The notes: generated by a model not told the origin, from the sequence alone. 64,000 bases of DNA from Nitrobacteraceae bacterium AZCC 2146 (GCA_036924855.1 JBAGRP010000001.1:5320001-5384000); one strand, 5' to 3'; positions 34,267 through 43,742 are shown, counted from the first letter of the stretch. Made by a program: numbers and translations.

Positions 34267-35136
34267 ATGATCTATGATGCGCTGATTGCGCCCTTCACGG
34301 ACTTCGAATTCATGCGCCGCGCATTGGCCGGCGTGGTCGCGCTGGCGCTCGGCGGCGCGCCGATCGGCGTGTTCCTCATGCTGCGGCGGATGAGCCTGGT
34401 CGGCGACGCCATGGCGCATGCGATCCTGCCCGGCGCGGCGATTGGCTTTCTGTTTTCGGGCCTCAATCTGTTTGCGATGACTTTTGGCGGGCTGATCGCC
34501 GGCTTCTCGGTGGCGCTGCTCGCCGGCCTCGTCTCGCGCGTCACCGTGATCAAGGAGGACGCGTCGCTGGCGGCGTTCTACCTGGTGTCGCTGGCGCTCG
34601 GCGTGACGATCGTCTCGATGCGCGGCACCAATATCGATCTGTTGCATGTGCTGTTCGGCAATATTCTGGCGATGGATGACCAGACCCTGCTGGTGATCGC
34701 GTTCAACGCTACCATCACGCTGGTGGTGCTGGCGGTGATCTATCGGCCGCTGGTGATCGAATGCGTCGATCCGGTATTTCTGCGCACCGTGAGCCGCGCC
34801 GGCGCGCCCGCGCATCTGGCGTTTCTGGCGCTCGTGGTGATCAATCTCGTCAACGGCTTTCACGCGCTCGGCACGCTGCTGGCGGTGGGGCTGATGGTGC
34901 TGCCGGCGGGCATCGCACGATTCTGGTCGCGCGATATCACCGGGATGATGGTGATATCGGTCGCGAGTGCGATGCTGTCCGGTTATGCGGGCCTGGTGAT
35001 CTCATTCCAGACCAAGGTGCCGTCCGGGCCGGCGATCATCCTGGTCGCCGCGGTGCTCTACGTTTTTTCGGTTTTGTTCGGCAATGTCAGTGGCTTGGTC
35101 CGGCAGTTGTTTCCCCGCCGGCATCTTGAGGCATAG
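34267..35136 (+). CDS. znuB: zinc ABC transporter permease
   Basis: A 289-residue ABC-3 family permease with eight or nine hydrophobic segments. Conserved parts are FMRRALAGVVALALGGAPIGVFLMLRRMSLVGDAMAHAILPGAAIGF, ASLAAFYLVSLALGVTIVS and GTLLAVGLMVLPAGIARF. ATG 34267 follows the znuC stop by 4 bases; the stop overlaps the znuA GTG (TAGTG). Confidence 0.93.
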   Translation: MIYDALIAPFTDFEFMRRALAGVVALALGGAPIGVFLMLRRMSLVGDAMAHAILPGAAIGFLFSGLNLFAMTFGGLIAGFSVALLAGLVSRVTVIKEDASLAAFYLVSLALGVTIVSMRGTNIDLLHVLFGNILAMDDQTLLVIAFNATITLVVLAVIYRPLVIECVDPVFLRTVSRAGAPAHLAFLALVVINLVNGFHALGTLLAVGLMVLPAGIARFWSRDITGMMVISVASAMLSGYAGLVISFQTKVPSGPAIILVAAVLYVFSVLFGNVSGLVRQLFPRRHLEA

Positions 35137-36041
35137 TGGTGAAGTTCATGCGGCGGATTTGTGTTTCGGTGATTTGCGCAGTCGCGTTGATCTTTGCGGC
35201 AGTTTTGCCCGTGCGCGCGCAGGAAAAAAACCAGGATAAGATCGACGTCGTCGCCAGTTTTTCGATTCTCGGCGACTTCGTGAAAAATGTCGGGGGTGAC
35301 CGCATCAGCGTCACCACGCTGGTCGGGCCCAATGGCGATGCGCATGTCTATACGCCGACGCCGCTCGACGCGAAAAAGATCTCCGATGCGAGGCTGGTTG
35401 TCGTGAACGGGTTCGGCTTCGAAGGCTGGCTGCCGCGGCTGGTGAAATCCTCTGGCGGCAAGGCAGTGATCGTCACCGCCACCAACGGCATCGTGCAGCG
35501 CGAACTGGACGCTCACGCCGATCCGCACGCCTGGCAGTCGGTGGTCAATGCCAGAACCTATGTGGCCAACATTCGCGATGCGATGGTCGCAGCCGATCCG
35601 GCCGGTGCGGAAGCCTACAAGGCCAATGCTGACGCCTATCTGATAAAACTCGATGCGCTCGATCGCGAGGTCCGGACTGCGATTGCCGGGATTCCCGAGG
35701 CACACCGCAAGGTGATCTCGACCCACGACGCCTTCGGCTATTTTGCGGCGGCCTATGGTATTGCCTTCATCGCCCCGCAGGGCGTTTCCACCGAATCCGA
35801 GGCCAGCGCCCGCGATCTGGCCAAAATCATCAGCCAGATCAAGGCTTCGAAAATTCCGGCGGTTTTTCTGGAAAATATCAGCGATCCCCGCCTGATGCGC
35901 CGGATCGCCGCCGAGACCGGGGCCAAGATCGGCGGAACGCTGTATTCCGACAGCCTGACGCAGGAAAACGGCGATGCCCCCACTTACATTGATATGGTCA
36001 GGCACAATATAAAGGCGCTGACGAGCGCGCTGACCAGCTAG
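35136..36041 (+). CDS. znuA: zinc ABC transporter substrate-binding protein
   Basis: A 301-residue cluster-A-I metal-binding protein. A signal peptide (RRICVSVICAVALIFAAVLPVRAQ) precedes VVASFSILGDFVKNVGGDRISVTTLVGPNGDAHVYTPTPLDAKK. Ligand regions are GDAHVYTP, HADPHAWQSV, STHDAFGYF and GTLYSDSL. The typical ZnuA His-rich flexible loop is absent; the operon instead has a separate His-rich miniprotein. The GTG at 35136 overlaps the znuB stop; ATG 35148 is an alternative start. Confidence 0.92.
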   Translation: MVKFMRRICVSVICAVALIFAAVLPVRAQEKNQDKIDVVASFSILGDFVKNVGGDRISVTTLVGPNGDAHVYTPTPLDAKKISDARLVVVNGFGFEGWLPRLVKSSGGKAVIVTATNGIVQRELDAHADPHAWQSVVNARTYVANIRDAMVAADPAGAEAYKANADAYLIKLDALDREVRTAIAGIPEAHRKVISTHDAFGYFAAAYGIAFIAPQGVSTESEASARDLAKIISQIKASKIPAVFLENISDPRLMRRIAAETGAKIGGTLYSDSLTQENGDAPTYIDMVRHNIKALTSALTS

Positions 36042-36042
36042 C

Positions 36043-36058
36043 GCAGGGGCACCCCTGC
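36043..36058 (+). terminator. short hairpin after znuA
   Basis: Perfect GCAGGGG-CA-CCCCTGC stem two bases after the znuA stop. There is no T-run, so it may be an mRNA-stabilising or attenuating structure between znuA and the GTPase gene and not a full terminator. Confidence 0.3.
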
Positions 36059-36093
36059 TGCCGGCGCGCTGCCTATGCCCCGCCGGAGTGACA

Positions 36094-37140
36094 ATGTCTG
36101 AAGCCACCGCTGCAAAAGTTCCCGTGACCGTGCTGACCGGCTATCTCGGCGCCGGCAAGACCACACTGCTGAACCGCATCCTGTCGGAAAACCACGGCAA
36201 GAAATACGCCGTGATCGTCAACGAGTTTGGCGAGATCGGCATCGACAACGATCTGATCATCGGCGCCGACGAAGAAGTGTTCGAGATGAACAATGGCTGC
36301 GTCTGCTGCACGGTGCGCGGCGACCTGGTGCGGATTCTCGACGGGTTGATGAAGCGCAAGGGCAAGTTCGACGCCATCATCCTGGAGACCACCGGCCTCG
36401 CCGATCCCGCTCCGGTGGCGCAGACCTTCTTCGTCGATGAGGACGTGCAGCTGCACACCCGGCTCGACGCCGTGGTGACGGTGGCCGATGCGAAGTGGCT
36501 GAGCGAACGCCTCAAGGACGCGCCGGAAGCCAAGAACCAGATCGCCTTCGCCGATGTCATCGTGCTCAACAAGATCGATCTGGTGACGAAGCCTGAGTTG
36601 GCCGAGGTCGAAGCCCGCATCCGCGCCATCAACCCCTACGCCAAGCTGCATCGCACCGAACGGGCCCAGGTCAAGCTCTCCGACGTGCTGGAGCGCGGCG
36701 CCTTCGATCTCGATCGCATCCTCGAGATCGAGCCGGAATTCCTCGACGCCGGTAACGGCCATGATCACGACCATCACGGTCACGATCATCATCACCACGA
36801 CCATGATCACAGCCATGGCGGCGTGAAGCATTATCACGACGAGGACATGCAATCGCTGTCGCTGCGCACCGACAAGCCGCTCGACGCCACCACCTTCATG
36901 CCGTGGCTGCAGGGGCTGGTCGCCGCGGAGGGCGCCAAGATTCTGCGCTCCAAGGGCATCCTCTCCTTCACCGGCGACGATGACCGCTACGTGTTTCAGG
37001 GCGTGCACATGATGCTGGAAGGCGATCACCAGCGTCCCTGGAAGGATGGCGAGAAACGCGAGAGCCGTTTGGTCTTCATCGGCCGCGAATTGCCGGAGCA
37101 GGCGATCCGCGACGGCTTTGCCAACTGCATTCCCGCGTGA
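36094..37140 (+). CDS. COG0523 (CobW-like) metallochaperone GTPase
   Basis: A 348-residue G3E GTPase: Walker A TGYLGAGKTT (16-24), metal-binding CXCC motif GCVCC (C69, C71, C72), ETTGLADP, and NKID. A histidine-rich insert at about 225-250 alternates His and Asp and is a zinc-binding tail, followed by the CobW C-terminal domain. In Zur regulons such GTPases feed zinc to client enzymes under starvation. ATG 36094 has GGAG 6 bases before it and follows znuA by 52 bases. Confidence 0.9.
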   Translation: MSEATAAKVPVTVLTGYLGAGKTTLLNRILSENHGKKYAVIVNEFGEIGIDNDLIIGADEEVFEMNNGCVCCTVRGDLVRILDGLMKRKGKFDAIILETTGLADPAPVAQTFFVDEDVQLHTRLDAVVTVADAKWLSERLKDAPEAKNQIAFADVIVLNKIDLVTKPELAEVEARIRAINPYAKLHRTERAQVKLSDVLERGAFDLDRILEIEPEFLDAGNGHDHDHHGHDHHHHDHDHSHGGVKHYHDEDMQSLSLRTDKPLDATTFMPWLQGLVAAEGAKILRSKGILSFTGDDDRYVFQGVHMMLEGDHQRPWKDGEKRESRLVFIGRELPEQAIRDGFANCIPA

Positions 37141-38159
37141 TGTCAGACTTCAATCCGCTGCAGGAGCAGGAATCCATCGTCTCGGTCACCGACCGGGTGC
37201 GCCCCGTTGCGATCGGCGCGGCGGTGGTTGCCGTGCATTTTCTCGGCGACAAGGCCGCATTCATCGGCGCCGAGGAAAACGTCACGCTGGTCGATGGCGC
37301 CGGCGCGGTGTCGTCCGTCGCAGTGCATGGCGGCGGCATTCTCTGCACGGTCGCCGATGACAATCGCGTCCTGATGGGGGGCGATGACGGCAAGCTGGTT
37401 TCGCTGGATCGCAAGGGCGAAGTCACAACACTCGCCACCGACGCCAAGCGGCGCTGGATCGACAACGTGGCCATGCATCCTGACGGTGCGGTGGCGTGGT
37501 CGGCCGGCAAGACGGCGTTTGTCCGCCCCCCCAAGGGCGAGGAAAAATTCTTCGAAGTCCCCTCGACGGTGGGTGGCCTCGCCTTTGCGCCAAAGGGCCT
37601 GCGGCTGGCGATCGCGCACTACAACGGCGTGACGCTGTGGTTTCCCAACATGGCGGCCAACGCCGAAGTGCTGGAGTGGGCGGGATCGCATCTCGCTGTC
37701 ACCTTCAGCCCGGACAACAAGTTTCTGGTCACCGCGATGCACGAGCCGGCGTTGCATGGCTGGCGGCTGGCGGATGGCAAGCATATGCGGATGACCGGCT
37801 ATCCGGCCCGCGTGCGTTCGATTTCCTGGAGCGCCGGCGGCAAGGCGCTCGCCACCTCCGGCGCCGACAGCGTGATCGTGTGGCCGTTCGGCAGCAAGGA
37901 CGGCCCGATGGGCAAGGAGCCGGCCATGCTGGCGCCGCTCAAGGCCAAGGTCACCATGGTGGCCTGCCACCCGAAGCAGGACATTCTGGCCGCCGGCTAC
38001 AGCGACGGCACCATCCTGATGGTGCGGATGACCGACGGGGCCGAGATCCTGGTCCGCGCCAACAAGGGCGAGCCGGTCACCGCGCTGGCCTGGAATGCCA
38101 AGGGCACGCTGCTGGCGTTCGCGGCGCAGGATGGCGACGCGGGGCTGCTGGAGATCTAG
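37140..38159 (+). CDS. WD40 beta-propeller protein linked to the zinc GTPase
   Basis: A 339-residue cytoplasmic protein made of about seven WD40-like blades (for example VAMHPDGAVAWSAGK, LAFAPKGLRLAIAHYNGVTLWF, VTFSPDNKFLVTAMHEPALHGWRL, ISWSAGGKALATSGADSVIVWPF, VACHPKQDILAAGYSDGTILMV). No signal peptide. Its ATG overlaps the GTPase stop by one base, so it is coupled to it. The pair recurs in alphaproteobacterial zinc loci; its role as a scaffold or partner of the GTPase is inferred. Confidence 0.85.
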   Translation: MSDFNPLQEQESIVSVTDRVRPVAIGAAVVAVHFLGDKAAFIGAEENVTLVDGAGAVSSVAVHGGGILCTVADDNRVLMGGDDGKLVSLDRKGEVTTLATDAKRRWIDNVAMHPDGAVAWSAGKTAFVRPPKGEEKFFEVPSTVGGLAFAPKGLRLAIAHYNGVTLWFPNMAANAEVLEWAGSHLAVTFSPDNKFLVTAMHEPALHGWRLADGKHMRMTGYPARVRSISWSAGGKALATSGADSVIVWPFGSKDGPMGKEPAMLAPLKAKVTMVACHPKQDILAAGYSDGTILMVRMTDGAEILVRANKGEPVTALAWNAKGTLLAFAAQDGDAGLLEI

Positions 38160-38194
38160 TGGCGTTGCCATTGCACCGCGTCCGGGGCACAATT

Positions 38195-38974
38195 CTATTT
38201 GGATGAATTTGTCCGATCCAGCGACGATTGAATAAGCTGCGCCAGTTCAAGCGACGTCTGTTTCATCGCCTTCGTCGTTGCCTTGCCCGTGCGCGGTACA
38301 TGAGCGGCGCCCGGCACGGCCGCCAGCGCATCGTGCACGGCGCAGGTCAAGCCATCAAGAACTGGCGCCGTAACGCGCGCGCCGATGTCGCGTTCGATTC
38401 CCGCAAACGGTGCGCCGCCGAACAGCACGGCTTCGGCGCCATGCTGCGTGACGCAAGCGTTGGCGACATCGACGAGCGCGTCGAGAAACGCGTGGCGGCC
38501 GCCCGCCAGTGCGAGCACGCTGCCTTCGATGAAGCGCAGCGCCACCAGCGCATCCGCCATTCCTGCATCCTGCGCGGCGCGTTCGATACTGGCGCGCATC
38601 GCGGTCCCGACGGTGACGATGGCAAAGCGTCGCCCGCCGGCGCCGGCGGCGCGCAGGCCGGAGCGGCCGAGGCCGAACACCGGCATCGGCGCGATCTCCT
38701 GGGCCGCGTCGAGGCCGGGGTCACCGAAGGCCCCGACAATGGCGGAGTCACAGTCGGTGTTGGCTGCCAGCGCTTCGAGCACGGCATGCGCGGCGATCAC
38801 CAGTTCGGTACGGCATTCCAGCGATGGCGATCCGAACGGCGCTGTCACGGCGCGGATGTCGGCGCGCTCGCCGGCGATCCTTTTCGCCTCGTCAGCCAGC
38901 ATCGCGGTGATGTGGTCGGAGGTGTTCGGATTGATGACGAGGATGCGCCGCCGTTGTCCGCCGCTCTCAGTCAT
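38195..38974 (-). CDS. Asp/Glu/hydantoin racemase family protein (probable allantoin racemase)
   Basis: A 259-residue cofactor-independent racemase: ILVINPNTSDHITAML at the start, SAIVGAFGDPGLDAAQEI, GLGRSGLRAAGAGGRRFAIVTVG, and AVLFGGAPFAGIERDI. One expected Cys of the two-Cys catalytic pair (usually IACFGDPG and GCAG) is replaced: AFGDP and GGAPF are seen here, so catalysis should be checked. It overlaps the allantoinase gene by 8 bases, which supports action on allantoin or a related hydantoin. Confidence 0.8.
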   Translation of the reverse strand: MTESGGQRRRILVINPNTSDHITAMLADEAKRIAGERADIRAVTAPFGSPSLECRTELVIAAHAVLEALAANTDCDSAIVGAFGDPGLDAAQEIAPMPVFGLGRSGLRAAGAGGRRFAIVTVGTAMRASIERAAQDAGMADALVALRFIEGSVLALAGGRHAFLDALVDVANACVTQHGAEAVLFGGAPFAGIERDIGARVTAPVLDGLTCAVHDALAAVPGAAHVPRTGKATTKAMKQTSLELAQLIQSSLDRTNSSK

Positions 38975-39872
38975 GCACGGCGGCTTCCGGGAATGTCTGG
39001 AGCCATTGACGGGCGATGTCGGCGCGCGGCGCGATCCATGCCACGCCGGACTCCGTGATGTGCCGCAGGATGCTGTCGAGCGCGCCCATGCGGCCGGGCC
39101 GTCCGATCATCCGCAGATGCAGTCCGATGGACAGCATCTTCGGCGCGCGTTCGCCTTCGCGCGCCAGCCAGTCGAAGGCGTCGATACAATAGTCGGCGAA
39201 ATCCGCGCCGCTGAAGCGCTGGGTGTGCTGGAAGTGCATATCGTTGGTATCGAAGGCATAGGGCAGGATCAGATGCCGGCGGCCAGCCACTGAGACGGTG
39301 TAGGGCAGATCGTCGTTATAGGCATCGCTGTCGTACAGAAATCCGCCTTCCTCTACCAGCAGACGGCGCGTGTTCGCCGAGGTGGCGGAGCGGGTGTGCC
39401 AGCCTAGCGGGCGCTGGCCGGTGACCCCGGTAATGACCTGCACGGTTCGCGCGATGGCCGCGCGTTCCGTCGCCTCGTCCATGCCGGCGTGGCTTTCCCA
39501 GCGCCAGCCATGGGCGGAAACCTCATGGCCGCGCCGCACGGCATCGCGGGCCAGCTGCGGCGACCGCTCGACCGCGCGGCCGCAGGCGCTCACCGTTGCC
39601 TTCACGCCGTAGTCGTCGAGCAAATCCATCACGCGCCACCACGCTGCGCGGGTGCCGTATTCGAAATGGCTTTCAATGCAGGGGTCGGGGCCATCGAGGC
39701 GATGGTCGACCTCGTAGATGCCCTCGTTGCGGCCGTCGCCCTCGGAGACGGTGAATTCGGCGCCCTCCTCGAAGTTGACGACGAAGGATACCGCGACGCG
39801 GGCGCTCCCCGGCCAGCGCGGATCAGGCTGAGCGCCGGCGTAGCCGACAAGATCGCGCGCCACCTTGTTCAT
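38967..39872 (-). CDS. puuE: PuuE-type allantoinase (polysaccharide-deacetylase fold)
   Basis: A 301-residue cofactor-independent allantoinase-like protein of the NodB/deacetylase superfamily: RDLVGYAGAQPDPRWPGSARVAVSFVVNFEEGAEF, RAAWWRVMDLLDDYGVKATVSACG, GHEVSAHGWRWESHAGMDEATERAAIARTV and the C-terminal LSIGLHLRMIGRPGRMGAL. It would open allantoin to allantoate. Overlaps with both neighbours place it in one operon with the racemase and the ABC transporter. Confidence 0.85.
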   Translation of the reverse strand: MNKVARDLVGYAGAQPDPRWPGSARVAVSFVVNFEEGAEFTVSEGDGRNEGIYEVDHRLDGPDPCIESHFEYGTRAAWWRVMDLLDDYGVKATVSACGRAVERSPQLARDAVRRGHEVSAHGWRWESHAGMDEATERAAIARTVQVITGVTGQRPLGWHTRSATSANTRRLLVEEGGFLYDSDAYNDDLPYTVSVAGRRHLILPYAFDTNDMHFQHTQRFSGADFADYCIDAFDWLAREGERAPKMLSIGLHLRMIGRPGRMGALDSILRHITESGVAWIAPRADIARQWLQTFPEAAVHD

Positions 39873-40669
39873 TCCGCGGTTCCCGCCATGCGATGCAGCC
39901 CGACCAGACGGTCGCTGAGGATGAGCAGGATGACCGTCGCAAGCAGGATCAATGTGGACAGCGCGGCCAGTGTCGGATCCGGCGCCTCCTCGATATATTG
40001 CAGCATCTTGATGGGCAGCGTCTTGGCGCGGACATCGGTGAGGAAGATCGAGACCGGATAGTTGTCGAACGACGCCAGGAAGGCGAACAGGCCCGCGGTG
40101 AGGAAGGACGGCGCAAGCGCCGGCACCATCGCGCGCAGGATCGCGCCGGGATAGGTGCAGCCCAGTGTCCGCGCCGCCTCAACAAGGGTGAAGTCGAAGC
40201 GGGCGAGCCCGGCGATCATGGTGCGGGCGATGTAGGGCAGCGTCACCACGAGATGGGCGAGCAGCAGCGCCGTCCAGGCATTGCCGAGGCCGAGCGCGCG
40301 GAAATACTGCAGCAGCGCGATGCCCAGCACCAGTCCGGGCATCATCAGCGGCGAGGTCAGCGCCGTCGCCAGCATGTCAGATCCGGGCAGGCGGCGCTGG
40401 GTGATGGCGATGGCGGCAAGCGTGCCGAACACCAGCGAGATGGCCGTGGAGAGTGCCGCGATCTGCAGCGACAGGCCGAGCGCCGGCCAGAAGCCGTCCA
40501 TCCGGCCGATCCGCTCATACCAGCGCAGCGACGCGCCGCCGATCGGCAGGTCGAACACCGGCGTCGGCGAGAAGCTGGCGGCGGCGATCACCAGCAGTGG
40601 TGCGAGCAGGAACATGGCTGCGCCGAGCGCAGCGGTCCAGGCGAGGACAATGGCGATCCGGGTGCTCAT
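39869..40669 (-). CDS. ABC transporter permease, PotC-like
   Basis: A 266-residue inner-membrane permease with six hydrophobic segments and the EAA loop EAARTLGCTYPGAILRAMVPALAPS (about 163-187). It belongs to the spermidine/putrescine-type group, which also serves other small nitrogen compounds. Overlaps of 4 bases with both adjacent genes show a tightly packed operon. Confidence 0.9.
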   Translation of the reverse strand: MSTRIAIVLAWTAALGAAMFLLAPLLVIAAASFSPTPVFDLPIGGASLRWYERIGRMDGFWPALGLSLQIAALSTAISLVFGTLAAIAITQRRLPGSDMLATALTSPLMMPGLVLGIALLQYFRALGLGNAWTALLLAHLVVTLPYIARTMIAGLARFDFTLVEAARTLGCTYPGAILRAMVPALAPSFLTAGLFAFLASFDNYPVSIFLTDVRAKTLPIKMLQYIEEAPDPTLAALSTLILLATVILLILSDRLVGLHRMAGTAE

Positions 40670-41538
40670 CGTCCGCCTCCGAAGCGCGCAAGCCGCGTGC
40701 TGATGGTGATGACCGCCACGGCAATGACCAGCAGCACCACGCCGGCTGCGGCGCCGAAGGCGGGCTGACGCGCCAGCAAATAGGCCTTGGCGATGGTGCT
40801 GGCGAGGGTCGGATAGCGTTCGCCGATCAGCAGCGTCGGCACCACATAGGCCGAGACCGACAGCGAGAACACCAGGGCCACGCCGGCGACGATGCCGGGC
40901 ACCGTCAGCGGCACGGTGACACGCAGGAAGGCGACCACAGGAGATGCGCCCAGCGTTGCCGCGGCGTCGGTCATGCGGCGGTCGAGCTGCGCCACCACGC
41001 TGTAGATCGGCAGGATCATGAACGGCAGGAAGATGTTGACCGAGCCGACGATCAGCGCCGTTTCGGTGAAGATCATGCGGATCGGCTCACGAATCACGCC
41101 GAGCGTGATGAGCACCGTGTTCACCAGCCCGTCGCTGCGCAGCAGGATGGTCCAGGCGAAGGCCTTGACGATGACGCTGGCGGCCAGCGGCAGGAACAGG
41201 GTGGCGAGCAGCAGGCTGCGCATGGCGCCGCGCGCCCGCGCCAGCGCAAAGGCGGCGGGATAGCCGATCGCCAGCGCGATCAGCGTGGTCAGCAGCGCCA
41301 GCCGCAGCGAATTCCAGATGACGCCGAGATAATGCGAGGTGCCGAGCAGCTTGGCATATTCGGCGAAGGTGATGCCCGCAGGGGAGAGCAAGCTGCCGAT
41401 CAGCAGCAGCACCAGCGGCACCACGAACAGCGCAGCGAGAATGACGATCGCCGGCGCCGCGGTGCCGGCGGCGAGCCGGCGCTCCCGGTTGGGAGACGGC
41501 GGCATGGTCGCAGTCGCAGCGCGGGCCGTCGCGCTCAT
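40666..41538 (-). CDS. ABC transporter permease, PotB-like
   Basis: A 290-residue permease with six hydrophobic segments after a 25-residue cytoplasmic lead; the EAA-type loop is DAAATLGASPVVAFLRVTVPLTVPG. ATG 41538 overlaps the ATPase stop (ATGA), which fixes the start. It forms the translocation pore with the PotC-like subunit. Confidence 0.9.
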   Translation of the reverse strand: MSATARAATATMPPSPNRERRLAAGTAAPAIVILAALFVVPLVLLLIGSLLSPAGITFAEYAKLLGTSHYLGVIWNSLRLALLTTLIALAIGYPAAFALARARGAMRSLLLATLFLPLAASVIVKAFAWTILLRSDGLVNTVLITLGVIREPIRMIFTETALIVGSVNIFLPFMILPIYSVVAQLDRRMTDAAATLGASPVVAFLRVTVPLTVPGIVAGVALVFSLSVSAYVVPTLLIGERYPTLASTIAKAYLLARQPAFGAAAGVVLLVIAVAVITISTRLARFGGGR

Positions 41539-42629
41539 GCGGCGGCTCCCGGCGCGGGATAGGCAAAGGTCTCGGCGACCGGCCACGACAGCCGGATCTC
41601 GGAGCCGGGAATGGCGCGGACTGCCGCTGCGCCGGAGAGTTCGGCCAGCAGGGTGGCCGTGCTGCCGGCATCCACCTCGACCAGGCTGCGCGAGCCCTGG
41701 AACACGACTGAGCGCACGCGTCCGGAGACGCAGTTGCCGTCGCTGCCCTCGGACGCCGGACGCAGGTTCTCCGGCCGTGCCGCCATCACCACCGCGGCGC
41801 CGGGGACGAACTGTCCCATGGCGTGCAGCCGTCCGACCAGCGTGTCCACGGTCACCACGCCCGCATCGGAGCCGACCACCGTGCCGTTGATCCGGGTGGA
41901 GAGGCCGACGAAGCCGAGGGTGAACAGCGTGGCTGGCCGCGCATAGATCGCGTGCGGCTCGGCGAGATGTTCGATGCGGCCGCCGTTCATCACGGCGATG
42001 CGGTCGGACATGGTCAGCGCCTCCTCCTGGTCGTGGGTGACGAAGATCGCGGTGGCGCCGATCTCGCGCAGGATGCGGCACAACTCGCTCTGCATCTCCT
42101 CGCGCAGCTTGCGATCGAGCGCCGACAGCGCCTCGTCGAACAGCAGCACGTCGGGTTCGACGGCCAGAGCGCGGGCCAGCGCCACGCGCTGCTGCTGGCC
42201 GCCTGAGAGCGCCGAGATCGGCCGCTCCATGAGATGGTCGAGATGCACCAGCGACAGCGCCCGCTGCACCGCCGCAGCGATTTCGGTCCGGGGCCGGCCG
42301 CGAACCCTGAGTCCGAAGGCGACATTGCCGCCGACGGTGAGGTGCGGAAACAGCGCGTAGTTCTGGAACACGACGCCGACATTGCGCCGGTGCGGCGGCG
42401 TGCGGGTGACGTCGCGCCCGGCGATCTCGACGGTGCCGCCGTCGGGCGTCGCAAGCCCCGCGACGATGCGCAGCAGCGTGGTCTTGCCGCAGCCGGACGG
42501 GCCGAGCAGTGTCACCAACTCGCCACGTCCGATCGACAGATCGATGCGGTCCAGCACGGTGGCCGCGCCGAACCGTTTCGAGATCTGTCTGACGACGAGA
42601 TGCGCGGGCGTTGCGTCGACCTCACTCAT
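41535..42629 (-). CDS. ABC transporter ATP-binding protein, PotA-like
   Basis: A 364-residue ATPase: Walker A GPSGCGKTT, Q-loop VFQNYALFPHLTV, signature LSGGQQQRVALARAL, Walker B VLLFDEALSALD, His switch VTHDQEEAL, and a C-terminal TOBE regulatory domain (VMAARPENLRPA). It is the energy subunit of the putative allantoin/hydantoin importer. Confidence 0.93.
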   Translation of the reverse strand: MSEVDATPAHLVVRQISKRFGAATVLDRIDLSIGRGELVTLLGPSGCGKTTLLRIVAGLATPDGGTVEIAGRDVTRTPPHRRNVGVVFQNYALFPHLTVGGNVAFGLRVRGRPRTEIAAAVQRALSLVHLDHLMERPISALSGGQQQRVALARALAVEPDVLLFDEALSALDRKLREEMQSELCRILREIGATAIFVTHDQEEALTMSDRIAVMNGGRIEHLAEPHAIYARPATLFTLGFVGLSTRINGTVVGSDAGVVTVDTLVGRLHAMGQFVPGAAVVMAARPENLRPASEGSDGNCVSGRVRSVVFQGSRSLVEVDAGSTATLLAELSGAAAVRAIPGSEIRLSWPVAETFAYPAPGAAA

Positions 42630-43672
42630 GACATCTCCTTGATCCAGCGGTCGACCCAGCCGGCGCGCTCCTTGGCGAAGAACGCCCAGTCCGGCGCGAA
42701 CAGCGACGCGCTGTCGGGGAAGCCGGCCGGTGTCGTGGCCGCCGGATTGGTTGGGGCGACGAAGGCCTTGGCGGCGAGCAGCGACTGCGCCTCGGGCGAC
42801 AGGATCGTATCGATGACGGTGTCGGCGAGACCACCGGCCGGCGCGCCGGTTACCTTGGCTATACCCGAGGGCATGGCGAAGCCGGCGCCGGCGGGCACCG
42901 CGAGATCGATCGGCGAACCGTCGGCCTTGCGGATCAAGGTGTAGGCGGAGAACTGGCCGCCGATCATCCAGGCCTCGCCCTGCTCCAGCAGATTGATGGC
43001 CTGCGGCGCGTTGGTATAGACGTTGAGCAGGTTGGGCTTGAGGCTCTTCAGCTTGCGGAAGGCGGCGTCAATCTCGTATTGCGCCTCCTGGAACGGCTTG
43101 CCGGTCTCGATATGGGCGGCGGCGAGCAGCGTCCAGAAGCCTTCGGTGTTCTGCAGCGACGGCACGATGACCTTCTGGACGAATTTCGGGTCCCACAGGT
43201 CAGTCCAGTTCGCCGGTGCCGTCGGCATGCGCTTGGTGGAATAGGCGATGCCGGCCCACGGCTTCTGATAGTTCGCCCACATCCCGTCGCGATGCACCGC
43301 GCCGTTGACCAGCTTGCCGAGATTCGGCACCGCCGAGATGCTCATTGGCGTGATCAGGCCCTCGGCGGCGGCCGGCAGCATCACCGGATCATCCATGATG
43401 ACCACGGACATTTTCGGGCTGGCTCTGTCGGCCTGCATCTTCTGCAGGTTGGTCAGCGAGTTGGTGCCCTCGTACAGGATTTTGACGTCGAGCTTCTTCT
43501 CGACCAGCGGAAACAGGTCGGCGTTGAAATACTTGGCGGCACCCGCCGGACCGCCAATGACGATCTCCTTGGTCGCGGCGCGCAGGATGGACGGCATGGC
43601 GAGACCGCCGGCCAGTGCGCCTGCGCCGAGTTGGAGGGTGGTTCGACGGGATAGGAGACGGGTGTGGGTCAT
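42626..43672 (-). CDS. ABC transporter substrate-binding protein, PotD-like with Tat-type leader
   Basis: A 348-residue periplasmic binding protein. The leader LSRRTTLQLGAGALAGGLAMPSIL contains a twin-arginine motif. The mature part (EIVIGGPAGAAKYFNADLFPLVEKKLDVKILYEGTNSLTNLQKMQADRASPKMSVVIMDDPVM) is typical of the spermidine/putrescine-type binding family. It is the first gene of the six-gene operon, next to the TGTGCACA sites. Ligand identity is inferred from the racemase and allantoinase genes. Confidence 0.9.
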   Translation of the reverse strand: MTHTRLLSRRTTLQLGAGALAGGLAMPSILRAATKEIVIGGPAGAAKYFNADLFPLVEKKLDVKILYEGTNSLTNLQKMQADRASPKMSVVIMDDPVMLPAAAEGLITPMSISAVPNLGKLVNGAVHRDGMWANYQKPWAGIAYSTKRMPTAPANWTDLWDPKFVQKVIVPSLQNTEGFWTLLAAAHIETGKPFQEAQYEIDAAFRKLKSLKPNLLNVYTNAPQAINLLEQGEAWMIGGQFSAYTLIRKADGSPIDLAVPAGAGFAMPSGIAKVTGAPAGGLADTVIDTILSPEAQSLLAAKAFVAPTNPAATTPAGFPDSASLFAPDWAFFAKERAGWVDRWIKEMS

Positions 43673-43732
43673 GTGGATCCTCGCGCTGGGCCTGTGATGA
43701 CGTCAGCGGGTTCCTCGCAAGCTTTGTGCCAA

Positions 43733-43742
43733 ATGTGCACAT
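43733..43742. promoter_or_regulatory. TGTGCACA operator, site 1
   Basis: Palindrome ATGTGCACAT followed by TTTGAAAAT, 61 bases before the start of the ABC binding-protein gene. It is one of three copies in this divergent spacer, as expected for a GntR/FCD-family regulator. Confidence 0.7.
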
